A model generated the notes under the pieces. It saw nothing but the letters and a program-made list of their open reading frames with translations, was not told the origin of the DNA and made no database searches. 64,000 bases of DNA from Clostridium_AD sp036569345 (GTDB lineage: Bacteria; Bacillota; Clostridia; Clostridiales; Clostridiaceae), in NCBI RefSeq assembly GCF_036569345.1, contig NZ_DATCQT010000029.1, forward strand, positions 1 to 64,000. The letters run 5' to 3'. Shown here one piece after another: positions 1-7,554 of the stretch. Numbering within the stretch: the first letter of the stretch is position 1; the number at the start of each line of letters is the position of its first letter. The translations under genes and the position numbers were made by a program.

Positions 1-93
1 CTCAACTGTTTTTTGATTTTCTAATGCGAAATATAGTGTTTTGTTCTAACTCATTCATAATTCAAAATGCTATCGCATAACTACATGTAAAAT

Positions 94-126
94 AAACCCA
101 GTATAATAAAAAATTATACTGGGTTT
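94..126. terminator. hairpin terminator
   Basis: Perfect 14-bp arms (94-107 and 113-126) around a five-A loop. The arms begin with AAA and end with TTT, so it could work in either direction. It probably ends a gene lying left of the window. Nothing else is recognisable in the first 90 bases. Confidence 0.6.
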
Positions 127-141
127 GTAAACAACCTGAAC

Positions 142-169
142 AAAAGCCACCTATAATAAGGTGGCTTTT
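142..169. terminator. terminator of the zinc-ribbon gene
   Basis: Inverted repeat of 11 bp (142-152 and 159-169, core GCCACC/GGTGGC) with a six-base loop and T-rich flanks. It lies just beyond the stop of the minus-strand gene ending at 185. Confidence 0.65.
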
Positions 170-184
170 GTAATATAAAAATTA

Positions 185-517
185 CTATTTAATTACAGGC
201 ACTTCTTTTCCCCATTCAGAGATATACTTTGAAAGTTCATCTTTCATAACGGGTATTCGGGTTCCTACTGCTCCACAATGGAGGCACTTGTCATTTTTAA
301 ATCCTTGTTCATCACATTTATCTAGAGATTCTTGGTCACATCCATAATTGCCGCATTCTGAACATCTGAATATAGGGTTTTTACAAGGATGTTCATTTTT
401 AACACCCGGACAGTTGGCAATATTTAATTTCTCAACATCTGTCATTTCAATGTGGCGTTTCTGATTTAGACGGCCTCCTCGTAACCAGCGTTCATTATTT
501 GAAAATTTCTTTGGCAT
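185..517 (-). CDS. small cysteine-rich zinc-ribbon protein
   Basis: About 110 residues, function not recognised. The sequence shows several pairs suited to binding zinc: CSECG near residue 50 and CLHCG near residue 80, with other cysteines in CPG, HPCKNP and KCDE contexts. There is no signal peptide or membrane segment, so it should be cytoplasmic. The start at 517 (MPKKF) is chosen because the AGGAG motif at 525-530 sits a normal distance upstream; the candidate starts at 523 and 526 lie on top of it. The gene stands alone between a terminator and the synthetase-like gene. The zinc role is inferred from the motifs only. Confidence 0.65.
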   Translation of the reverse strand: MPKKFSNNERWLRGGRLNQKRHIEMTDVEKLNIANCPGVKNEHPCKNPIFRCSECGNYGCDQESLDKCDEQGFKNDKCLHCGAVGTRIPVMKDELSKYISEWGKEVPVIK

Positions 518-690
518 AAACATCACTCCTTCGTATAATCACTGTATTATTAGAAACTAGGAATCGAGGTATATGGTCCATAACATTTTTAACGAAAATT
601 TAGAATATTCTATTTTTACTATATCATTAATTTCATTACAGTTCAACACTTTTCGACAAAAAGTATATTAAAAAGACATAATTAAAGATA

Positions 691-726
691 AAAAAATGAT
701 GACTATTTAAATAGTCATCATTTTTT
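691..726. terminator. terminator of the AsnRS-like gene
   Basis: A perfect 36-base palindrome (arms 691-708 and 709-726) with A6 at one end and T6 at the other, immediately after the minus-strand stop at 734. Confidence 0.8.
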
Positions 727-733
727 ATTTCCC

Positions 734-1690
734 CTAGAATATATATTGCTCACCAGGTTTTCTACAGAAGAGTGTAACATCACTAATTTCAGGTTGCTGA
801 GTTATAAATCTAGTTATTCTTTCTACTCCAAAACCAGCTCCAGCTGTCTTAAATAGTTCACCTTGTTTTGCAAGTTCTATATAATATCTAAATGCATTCT
901 CATCAGTTGCGAGTTCTCTCATTCTTAAAAGTATTCGATCTAATGTGAATTCTCTTTCTCCTCCACTTAAACCTTCACCGAATCCTAGTGGCCAAATAAG
1001 ATCATAATTTCTATAAGTTCCTAAATTATCTAAATCTTCAGCATCATAGAATTCTCTTTTATGGTTTGTTAAGAAAAAAGGCTCTGTTGCTGCTTTTGAA
1101 GCTTCTGCTTCGAAATCATCACCATATTTTGCTTGCATTTCATCAGTTGTATATTTTTTGAATGGTCCACTTATATTAAGATGATCTGTACCTACGCCAA
1201 GCCTTGTAAGCTCTGGAATACAGTTTTCTTTCACAAATTTGAATATAAAAGTAATAATTTCTTCTATAAATTGAAGTATATCTTCCATAGTTTTTTCTTT
1301 GAATTCAAAGTCTACCTGAGTAAATTCAAATAGATGTCTGGAATCCCCTCTAGTTGCCATTTCTAGTCTTATGTTAGGAGATACTATATAAAGACTATCA
1401 ATATCATCGTTTAACATAGTCATTTGTTTGTGGAATATCATTGATTTCATAACGTTGAATGTTTGTTTGTTATAAGTCATTTCACATTCTTCAACACTAT
1501 GATTTAATGTATCTGTAATTGGAGACATCATAAGAGGTAATATTCTAGTTACTCTTCTCTTATACATAAATTCATCTACAGCTTTTAAAACCGATTGTTG
1601 AACAAATAATATATCCTTAATTTTCTTATTTTTAATCATAGACACTGCTTTTTCTAATATTACTTTTTCTTCTTTTATTAATTCTGCCAT
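734..1690 (-). CDS. class II AsnRS-like enzyme without anticodon domain (possible asparagine synthetase)
   Basis: 318 residues forming only the catalytic core of a class II Asp/Asn-tRNA synthetase. Motif 2 is visible at about 108-130 (RLEMATRGDSRHLFEF) and motif 3 at 284-291 (GAGFGVER). The N-terminal OB-fold anticodon-binding domain of true AsnRS (usually about 430-460 residues) is absent. Such paralogues are known in archaea, where one was shown to make asparagine from aspartate; that activity is inferred here. The start is an ATG behind a GGGGG ribosome binding site. It is divergent from an Lrp/AsnC regulator, an arrangement recalling asnA-asnC of enteric bacteria. An amino-acid ligase of other specificity remains possible. 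Confidence 0.8.
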   Translation of the reverse strand: MAELIKEEKVILEKAVSMIKNKKIKDILFVQQSVLKAVDEFMYKRRVTRILPLMMSPITDTLNHSVEECEMTYNKQTFNVMKSMIFHKQMTMLNDDIDSLYIVSPNIRLEMATRGDSRHLFEFTQVDFEFKEKTMEDILQFIEEIITFIFKFVKENCIPELTRLGVGTDHLNISGPFKKYTTDEMQAKYGDDFEAEASKAATEPFFLTNHKREFYDAEDLDNLGTYRNYDLIWPLGFGEGLSGGEREFTLDRILLRMRELATDENAFRYYIELAKQGELFKTAGAGFGVERITRFITQQPEISDVTLFCRKPGEQYIF

Positions 1691-1864
1691 TATTAATTCC
1701 CCCTAATAAGTTCTCGTTTTTGTTTCATCCATTGATAATATAATAATACATTAAGCTAATTATTACAATATATTTAATATATATTTATTATTTTTACTGA
1801 ATAAGTAATTTAAAGCATTACATATTAACATATTGTTAAAAAGCTTATTTTATTTGCGTTTTTT

Positions 1865-1894
1865 TTGCTAATTTGCTAATATGTTTGTTATAAT
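1865..1894 (+). promoter_or_regulatory. promoter of the Lrp/AsnC gene
   Basis: TTGCTA and TATAAT (1889-1894) separated by 18 bp. The TTTGCTAA sequence occurs twice in tandem here and could be a regulator half-site. It lies in the 271-bp gap between the two divergent genes. Confidence 0.5.
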
Positions 1895-1961
1895 CATATA
1901 AAGTATATGAGATTGTTAATTTTACTTAGTTATTTATATTAATGTAATAGGAGATGATGTT

Positions 1962-2426
1962 GTGGAATTGAATATTTCTGGTTTAGATGAAGTTGACTAT
2001 CAAATATTAGACATTTTAATTAAAGATTCTAGGACGCCTTATCTTGAAATTGCAAGGCACTGTCATGTAAGTGGGGGTACAATTCACGTTAGAATGAATA
2101 AAATGCAAGAAATGGGTATTATTAAAGGTACAAGACTTATATTAGATACAAAAAAACTTGGATATGATGTATGTTGTTTTATTGGAATATTTCTTAACAA
2201 AGCATCCTCATATCCAGATGTATTAGAACAACTTAAAGAAATAAAAGAAATAGTGGAGTTACATTACACTACTGGTGCATATTCTATATTTATTAAGGTT
2301 ATGTGTAAGAGCATATCTAATCTCCAGGATTTACTAATGAACCGCCTTCAGGTAATAGCAGGAGTTCAAAGTACAGATACTTTTATAACCTTATCCCAAC
2401 CTATAGATAGAAGTATATCCTTTTAA
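1962..2426 (+). CDS. Lrp/AsnC family transcriptional regulator
   Basis: 154 residues. An N-terminal winged helix-turn-helix (about 10-60, VDYQILDILIKDSR then the recognition helix near VSGGTIHVRM) is followed by the alpha/beta ligand-binding and oligomerisation (RAM) domain. Length is typical of the family. The start is a GTG at 1962, eight bases after AGGAG; the two ATGs just upstream are out of frame. Lrp/AsnC proteins bind amino acids as octamers or dimers. The divergent synthetase-like gene is its most likely target, with asparagine or aspartate the natural effector to suspect, but the effector is not visible in the sequence. Confidence 0.92.
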   Translation: MELNISGLDEVDYQILDILIKDSRTPYLEIARHCHVSGGTIHVRMNKMQEMGIIKGTRLILDTKKLGYDVCCFIGIFLNKASSYPDVLEQLKEIKEIVELHYTTGAYSIFIKVMCKSISNLQDLLMNRLQVIAGVQSTDTFITLSQPIDRSISF

Positions 2427-2456
2427 TATATTCCTATTTATATTTCATTGCAAAAC

Positions 2457-2505
2457 AAAATCAGCTAATCCACTATAAAATCAGATGGGTTAGCTGATTT
2501 TTTTT
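2457..2505. terminator. bidirectional terminator
   Basis: Arms AAAATCAGCTAAYCC and GGGTTAGCTGATTTT, the plus side running into eight Ts. It ends the Lrp-type gene and, read the other way, would also end the small minus-strand ORF starting at 2830. Confidence 0.8.
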
Positions 2506-2830
2506 AATTTTTGGAAATTTTTGAATTTTTCATATGTATGCTTATAGGTATACTCAATTTTAAAAGGTCAATAGCGGTAAGGATTAAAGGCGGTCCATAA
2601 TTATTAAAAAATTCTATTACTTTACTACTTGTTTCTACTGTGGAATTGGCATATGCGAAATGTTTACTAAAAAAAAGAATTGCTATAGTAAAGCCAATTA
2701 TTTTGCGATATTCATGTTGCCTAATATCTTTTGCTTTTGTTTCAAAAATAAGATTGTTTATATTATTCACCTCTACTTTTCTATGATTACGTAGATTGAT
2801 TGTTTTAAATATAATAAACTCCCTCCTCAT
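2504..2830 (-). CDS. uncharacterised small ORF, doubtful gene
   Basis: 108 codons, no family recognised. A hydrophobic stretch (IIGFTIAILFF, about 45-55) is followed by AYANS, like a late signal peptide or membrane anchor, then a second hydrophobic segment (PPLILTAIDLLKLSIPISI). The nominal ATG directly precedes an AGGAGG sequence that would better serve as a ribosome binding site, yet no normal start codon lies at the right distance after it. This suggests either a non-gene or a decayed one. The terminator at its end can act on this strand, which is weak support for transcription. Confidence 0.3.
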   Translation of the reverse strand: MRREFIIFKTINLRNHRKVEVNNINNLIFETKAKDIRQHEYRKIIGFTIAILFFSKHFAYANSTVETSSKVIEFFNNYGPPLILTAIDLLKLSIPISIHMKNSKISKN

Positions 2831-2968
2831 ATAGGTTTTATCTTATTAATTATATAGTAGTAATTATAAAACAAAGTGTTACTAGAAGGTGAACTAAGGG
2901 TATAGATGTTTATACATAACTTAATAAAAAACTATTATAAATATGCACTCTAAGTAGAATATGAAGTT

Positions 2969-3003
2969 AAATCTTGCAGAAAAATAAATGCAAGATTTTT
3001 TTT
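2969..3003 (+). terminator. orphan hairpin terminator
   Basis: Arms AAATCTTGCA (2969-2978) and TGCAAGATTT (2989-2998) followed by a run of Ts. No plus-strand gene ends just upstream, so it may end a short untranslated transcript or be a relic. Confidence 0.5.
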
Positions 3004-3150
3004 ATTTTTATCAAAACATTGAGAATGATAATTATATATAATAGAAAATGGAACTCCTAAATAATCATTAAATTAAGTGGTAGCCTTTAAAGAACGATTT
3101 TTAAAAAGTTTTATAATATTGTAAAATTAAACCCAATTGAATGTTCAAAA

Positions 3151-3182
3151 CAATTGACACTCATCAATTGTTAATATATAAT
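3151..3182 (+). promoter_or_regulatory. promoter and possible operator of the amino-acid ABC operon
   Basis: Consensus sigma-A promoter: TTGACA at 3154-3159, a 17-bp spacer and TATAAT at 3177-3182. The -35 element lies inside an inverted repeat CAATTGA-N6-TCAATTG (3151-3170), which is positioned to act as a repressor site. Confidence 0.75.
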
Positions 3183-3258
3183 AATAATATTATTATCACA
3201 ATCAAATATTTTGCGTATATTATTAACAAAGTGAGTGTATATTAGGGGGGAATTAATA

Positions 3259-4035
3259 ATGAACAAAAAAAACATATTACAAGTTGCAATAGTATCAATT
3301 CTTGCAGTGTCACTATTGAGTGGCTGCAGTGGGGCATCAAAAGAGAGCACAACAGCCGCTAAAAAATATACTATATCCACAGATGCTACGTATGCACCTT
3401 TCGAGTATGAGAAGGATGGGAAATACGTAGGTATTGATATTGATATATTAGATGCAATTTCTAAATCAGAAGGTTTTACGTATGAATTAAAGCCAATGAA
3501 CTTTAAGGGTATAATCCCAGCGCTCGCTGCTAACCAAATTGATGCAGCTATTGCGGGAATTTCAATTACCGACGCGAGAAAAAAGGTTGTTGATTTCTCA
3601 GATGGTTATTATGAATCAGGGTTATCAGCTGTAGTAAGTGAAAAAAATACTACTATAAAAACATTAGATGATCTAAAAGGAAAGATATTTGCAGTTAAGA
3701 AAGGGACTTCAGGTTCAACTTATGCTGAAGCAAATCAAGCTAAATATAAAGGAACTATAAGATACTTTGATGATACACCTGCTATGTTTGAAGAAGTAAT
3801 CAATGGAAATGCAGATGTTACTTTTGAAGATTACCCAGTTGTTGCTTATAGAATTAGTATTGATCCAAAAAGTGGACTTAGAATTGCTGGAGAGAAAATC
3901 AACAAAGATTATTATGGATTTGCAGTTAAAAAAGGATCAAACAAAGAATTAATAACAAAATTTAACGCAGGTCTTAAAAAGATAAAAGCGAATGGTGAAT
4001 ATGACAAAATAATAGCTAAATACATTAAAAAATAA
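3259..4035 (+). CDS. amino-acid ABC transporter substrate-binding lipoprotein (family 3)
   Basis: 258 residues. A lipoprotein signal peptide ends in LLSGC (lipobox), so the mature protein is anchored to the outer face of the membrane. The rest is a family 3 solute-binding fold: ISTDATYAPFEY near the N terminus, then VGIDIDILDAI, IDAAIAGISIT and VKKGTSGS. The ATG at 3259 is chosen because GGGGGG at 3245-3250 precedes it; an earlier in-frame start at 3235 lacks a site. It is the first gene of a three-gene importer. The ligand (polar amino acid such as glutamine, cystine, histidine or arginine) cannot be settled from the sequence. Confidence 0.93.
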   Translation: MNKKNILQVAIVSILAVSLLSGCSGASKESTTAAKKYTISTDATYAPFEYEKDGKYVGIDIDILDAISKSEGFTYELKPMNFKGIIPALAANQIDAAIAGISITDARKKVVDFSDGYYESGLSAVVSEKNTTIKTLDDLKGKIFAVKKGTSGSTYAEANQAKYKGTIRYFDDTPAMFEEVINGNADVTFEDYPVVAYRISIDPKSGLRIAGEKINKDYYGFAVKKGSNKELITKFNAGLKKIKANGEYDKIIAKYIKK

Positions 4036-4049
4036 AGAGGTGACACAAT

Positions 4050-4700
4050 TTGGATACATTAATTTTATTTAAAGAAAGTTTACCTAGTTTAATGAAGGGT
4101 CTCTCTATGACAATTCAAATAACTGTTGTAGGGTTAATTTCAGCTACAATAATTGGGTTAGTTGTAGGTTTTATAAACGTTGGAAAAAACAAAACATTAA
4201 AAGTTGTAGCCATGATTTATATTGATGTAATGAGAGGTACTCCATTAATAGTTCAAGCTTTCTTTATATATTTTGGCCTTCCAAGTGCTTTGAATTTTAA
4301 GATAGATGCTTTTACAGCAGGCACTTTAGCAATTAGTTTGAATGCAGGTGCATATATGGCAGAAATTTTTAGAGGTGGTATTTTGGCTGTAGACAAAGGT
4401 CAAATGGAAGCAGCTAGAAGCCTAGGACTACCTTATGGCAAAGCTATGATGAAAGTAATATTACCTCAAGCGGTAAGAAAAATGGTGCCTGCTATAATTA
4501 ATCAATTTATCATATCATTGAAAGATACTTCAATACTATCCGTAATAGGGATTAGAGAGTTAACGCAAAGTGGTGAAATAATCATTGCATCAAATTACAG
4601 AGCACTTGAAATATGGGCTATGGTAGGATTGGTTTATTTTGTACCAATAATGATTTTGTCTACTGTTTCAAGAAGGATTGAGAGGTATTTAACCATATGA
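4050..4700 (+). CDS. amino-acid ABC transporter permease
   Basis: 216 residues of the HisM/GlnP permease type with about five membrane segments. The ATPase-contact (EAA) loop is seen as EAARSLGLPYGKAMMKVILPQA. The N-terminal signature (SLMKGLSMTIQITVVGL) and TRGTP-like stretch MRGTPLIVQAFFIYFGLP are typical. Translation begins at a TTG (4050) behind AGAGGTG. It lies 14 bp after the binding-protein gene and its stop overlaps the ATPase start, so the three are translated from one message. As a single permease type it would work as a homodimer. Confidence 0.93.
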   Translation: MDTLILFKESLPSLMKGLSMTIQITVVGLISATIIGLVVGFINVGKNKTLKVVAMIYIDVMRGTPLIVQAFFIYFGLPSALNFKIDAFTAGTLAISLNAGAYMAEIFRGGILAVDKGQMEAARSLGLPYGKAMMKVILPQAVRKMVPAIINQFIISLKDTSILSVIGIRELTQSGEIIIASNYRALEIWAMVGLVYFVPIMILSTVSRRIERYLTI

Positions 4701-5419
4701 TAAAAGTAAAGAGTCTTAAAAAGAATTTTGGAAAACTCGTGGTGCTTGATGGAATTGATTTTTATGTGACTAAAGGTGATGTGCTATGTATAATAGGCCC
4801 ATCAGGGTCTGGAAAAAGTACACTTTTAAGATGTTTAAACATGTTAGAAGAGAAATTAGAAGGAACAATTTTAATAAATGATGTTGATGTAGATGGTAAG
4901 AATGTAAATATTAATAAGTTAAGAGAAAAAATTGGTATGGTATTTCAATCATTTAATCTATTTCCACATTTGAATGTATTACAAAACGTAATGCTTGCTC
5001 CAGTGCAACTAAAGAAAATGGGAAAAGAAGAAGCGAAGAATACAGCTTTAGGATTACTAAAAAAAGTCGGACTTAGTGAAAAAGCTTATGAATACCCAGA
5101 AAAACTATCGGGTGGACAACAACAAAGGGTTGCCATAGCTAGAGCTATGGCAATGAACCCTGAAATAATGTTGTTTGATGAACCAACCTCAGCATTAGAT
5201 CCTGAAATGGTGGGAGAAGTTCTTCAAGTAATTAAAGACTTAGCAAAAGATGGAATGACAATGGTAATTGTAACTCACGAGATGGGTTTTGCAAAAGAAG
5301 TATCAGATAGAGTAATATTTATGAGTGATGGAAAAATTGTGGAACAGGATAAACCTGAAAATCTTTTTTCAAACCCTCAATGTGCAAGAACAAAGGAATT
5401 TTTAAATAAATTGCTTTAA
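4697..5419 (+). CDS. amino-acid ABC transporter ATP-binding protein (GlnQ-like)
   Basis: 240 residues with all ATPase motifs: Walker A GPSGSGKST, Q-loop FQSFNLFPH, signature LSGGQQQR, Walker B IMLFDEPTSALDP and the H-loop THEMGF. Length and motifs match the polar amino-acid (GlnQ/HisP) subfamily. The start ATG overlaps the permease stop by four bases (ATGA), indicating coupled translation. It powers import by the preceding permease and lipoprotein. Confidence 0.94.
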   Translation: MIKVKSLKKNFGKLVVLDGIDFYVTKGDVLCIIGPSGSGKSTLLRCLNMLEEKLEGTILINDVDVDGKNVNINKLREKIGMVFQSFNLFPHLNVLQNVMLAPVQLKKMGKEEAKNTALGLLKKVGLSEKAYEYPEKLSGGQQQRVAIARAMAMNPEIMLFDEPTSALDPEMVGEVLQVIKDLAKDGMTMVIVTHEMGFAKEVSDRVIFMSDGKIVEQDKPENLFSNPQCARTKEFLNKLL

Positions 5420-5479
5420 GTTAGGTTCTAAGTAGTTTATTTTCGTGTAACCTTAGCATACTTAAATAAGATTTATTAA

Positions 5480-5526
5480 AAAACTGCCTGCAAGTTTGTT
5501 TTAACAATCTTACAGGCAGTTTTTTC
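5480..5526 (+). terminator. terminator of the amino-acid ABC operon
   Basis: Arms AAAACTGCCTG and CAGGCAGTTTT, followed by Ts to 5526. Confidence 0.85.
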
Positions 5527-5715
5527 TTAATATTCAATTAAAAATTGGAATGTACATTCGATTGTTAAATTTGTAAATTTAAGTCTGAAGGCTAATTAAG
5601 ATCATTATTTAGTCAAAGTGAACTGATAAGTGTATAATGTGATATAGGATTGGTTTTGATAAGTTAGCAAGATAACTTGTTAAAAGATATTAAATTAATT
5701 TGGAGGTAGGTACAT

Positions 5716-6156
5716 ATGTTAAAACAAACATTAAAAGACGATATTATTAAATATATGAAGAATAGGGATAAGGTAAGGTTGACTACTTTAAGGACTTTAA
5801 TGGCTGAAGTTAGATATAAAGAAATAGATTCAAAAAAAGATATCGAAGACGATGAATTAATTGGTATTGTTGAGAAAACAATTAAACAATTAAATGAAAC
5901 ACTTAGTTATGCAAAGCAAGCTAATAAAGAAGAAATAATTGCAGAAACAAAAATTTCTATTGAATTGCTTACAAATTATATGCCAATGCAATTAACTGAT
6001 GATGAAGCAAAAGCAATTGTTATTGAAGTTATTGCAGAAAATGGATTTAAAGGAAAGGGAGATATGGGGAAGGTTATGAAGGCAGTTATGCCAAAGCTAA
6101 AAGGAAAGTATGAAAGCAAAAAGGTAAATCCTCTTGTAATACAATTACTGGCATAG
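5716..6156 (+). CDS. yqeY: YqeY family protein (GatB/YqeY domain)
   Basis: 146 residues, the usual length of YqeY. The fold resembles the tail domain of the amidotransferase subunit GatB, and the family is thought to contact tRNA or assist tRNA-dependent amidation; its exact role is not established. Visible marks are LRTLMAEVRYKEID near the N terminus, a conserved middle helix (ELLTNYMPMQL) and GKGDMGKVMKAVMPKLKGK near the end. A GGAGGT site lies 10 bases before the ATG. It is a single-gene unit with a terminator after it. Confidence 0.88.
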   Translation: MLKQTLKDDIIKYMKNRDKVRLTTLRTLMAEVRYKEIDSKKDIEDDELIGIVEKTIKQLNETLSYAKQANKEEIIAETKISIELLTNYMPMQLTDDEAKAIVIEVIAENGFKGKGDMGKVMKAVMPKLKGKYESKKVNPLVIQLLA

Positions 6157-6166
6157 GAGAAAAGTG

Positions 6167-6196
6167 AGGTAGCAATATATATTGCTACCTTTATTT
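6167..6196 (+). terminator. terminator of yqeY
   Basis: A perfect 24-base palindrome (6167-6190, core GGTAGC/GCTACC) followed by TTATTT. Confidence 0.7.
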
Positions 6197-6376
6197 AATA
6201 TTAGACGGTAGCACTGCTGAAAATATTTTGTAGTTTTTTTAAGGTTAAATTATATTTATTTAATGAATAAAAAATTCTTTTTAAAAAATACTAACTGTAG
6301 ATATGCAAGTTACAAATTAAAATTATTAAAATTTATTTTGGATATCTAAAATAAAAAATTAGAGGGAGGTAGTAAA

Positions 6377-6604
6377 ATGAGTAGAAGAGCATTAGTACCA
6401 GAAGCGATGGGAAAACTTGAAAAATTCAAAATGGAAGTAGCTCAAGATATGGCAATTGATAACATTCAGAGCAGAAATGTGAATATGAGTGATGTGGCAA
6501 GTAACGCAGTAAATAAAATAAAAAATTCAGGTAACGTTGGTGGAGAAATGGTAAAAAGAATGGTAGAAGCAGCAGAAAAAAATATGGTGGATCAGAATAA
6601 ATAA
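6377..6604 (+). CDS. alpha/beta-type small acid-soluble spore protein
   Basis: 75 residues. The family pattern is clear: LEKFKMEVAQDMAI in the first half and GNVGGEMVKRMVEAAEK in the second. These proteins coat spore DNA, protect it from UV and chemicals and are degraded on germination by the GPR protease, whose cleavage region corresponds to KMEVAQ here. Expression is normally under the forespore factor sigma-G; I did not find a convincing sigma-G promoter by eye. GGGAGGT precedes the ATG. It shows that the organism forms endospores. A terminator follows directly. Confidence 0.93.
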   Translation: MSRRALVPEAMGKLEKFKMEVAQDMAIDNIQSRNVNMSDVASNAVNKIKNSGNVGGEMVKRMVEAAEKNMVDQNK

Positions 6605-6611
6605 AAAATGT

Positions 6612-6647
6612 AATTTAAGCAGAAATTAATCTCTGCTTAAATTTTTA
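6612..6647. terminator. terminator of the spore protein gene
   Basis: Arms AATTTAAGCAGA and TCTGCTTAAATT with an eight-base loop, then T-rich sequence. It also lies next to the stop of the convergent GreA-like gene. Confidence 0.7.
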
Positions 6648-6656
6648 ATAAAGTTA

Positions 6657-7121
6657 CTAATAGATTTTTTCTATAAGTACTTCATAATTACTTTCTGGAG
6701 ATATAACAATGCATTTCTCTCCAAGTGCTTTTTTATAAATTGCTTTTCCCAGTGGTGATTCAATACTTATATTCATTAATTCAGGGTTGGTCTCTACAGT
6801 AGACACCAAACATACTTTTTCAATATCATCTGTATCAAGAAATTTAATATCAGCTTGGCCACCAAGCCCTAAATGGTTATCATCACTGTCGTCCTCAACT
6901 ACAGTAGAGTTCCGAAGCAACTCTTGAATAGTAATTATTCTATCATTGTTAGTTGCTTCATCATCTTTAGCTGCGTCATATTCTGCATTCTCACTTAAAT
7001 CTCCATGGCTCTTTGCTTCTTTAATTTCTGCGGTTATCTCTCTTCTTTTTTCGCCTGTGCGAAGTGTTAATTCGTTTTCTAATTTTAATACACCACTTGG
7101 TGTTAATATGGTACTTTTCAT
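6657..7121 (-). CDS. GreA/GreB family transcript cleavage factor
   Basis: 154 residues. The N-terminal coiled-coil domain carries the acidic tip signature HGDLSENAEYDAAKDD, which in GreA places metal-binding acidic residues in the RNA polymerase secondary channel. The C-terminal FKBP-like domain shows SPLGKAIYKKALGEKC. It would rescue backtracked polymerase by stimulating transcript cleavage. The first residues (MKSTILTPSGVLKLENEL) match the family. It stands alone rather than beside lysS or dus genes as main greA copies often do, so it may be a second paralogue. It converges on the spore protein gene. Confidence 0.88.
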   Translation of the reverse strand: MKSTILTPSGVLKLENELTLRTGEKRREITAEIKEAKSHGDLSENAEYDAAKDDEATNNDRIITIQELLRNSTVVEDDSDDNHLGLGGQADIKFLDTDDIEKVCLVSTVETNPELMNISIESPLGKAIYKKALGEKCIVISPESNYEVLIEKIY

Positions 7122-7554
7122 ATGTTGTCACTCCTAACAAATTTTTCGTATATAATGTTTATTTCTCTATTTAAATATTGAGAAGACAATAAAGAATTAT
7201 TATATCACAGTTTGGTTTGAAATATTAATTTAATTGTACTTTTCTTTACATTTATGTTACAATACTTTTAAACAATTTAAAGCAATAATGACTATTATAA
7301 AACATTAATTGCTGTTTATTAATTATTTGGAAACAATATAAATTCATTAATCTAAACTAAGATAATTTTAATAGTTTTGAAAAAGAGTAATTGTAGAAAA
7401 GCGTTGAAAAATGGTGGCAAAAATGTTATGATATAGAAAGAATATTCTAAATTTTATAAAAAAATGTTAGGAATATACTTAATAAAACTACAAGATTCTG
7501 ATAATAATATGATTATACAAATAACTCAAATTTATATAAATGGAGGGATGACAA
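7122..7554. other. intergenic region before the glutathione-peroxidase-like gene
   Basis: 433 bases between divergent genes. A good plus-strand promoter lies at 7404-7432 and is followed by a small AGAATATTCT palindrome near 7438-7447. A weaker promoter-like pair (TTGTAC, TACAAT) lies near 7234-7263. No gene was recognised. Confidence 0.5.
7404..7432 (+). promoter_or_regulatory. promoter of the glutathione-peroxidase-like gene
   Basis: TTGAAA at 7404-7409, 17-bp spacer and TATGAT at 7427-7432, about 120 bases before the start codon. The palindrome AGAATATTCT just downstream could be a regulator site. Confidence 0.6.

Larger units (their letters stand above)
2831..3258. other. intergenic region before the amino-acid importer
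   Basis: 428 bases without a recognisable gene. It holds a terminator-like hairpin (2969-3003) and a strong promoter (3154-3182) overlapping an inverted repeat. A hairpin with no known gene before it could end a short RNA, but no start for one was found. Confidence 0.6.

Noticed and set aside
1133..1333. 66-codon plus-strand frame inside the AsnRS-like gene
   Set aside because: It lies wholly within a well-supported coding region on the other strand, has no ribosome binding site and is rich in Phe/Lys/Tyr as expected from AT-rich antisense.
2831..3258. T-box or amino-acid riboswitch before the amino-acid importer
   Set aside because: The T-box core sequence and specifier-loop features were not found; only a simple hairpin and a promoter are visible.
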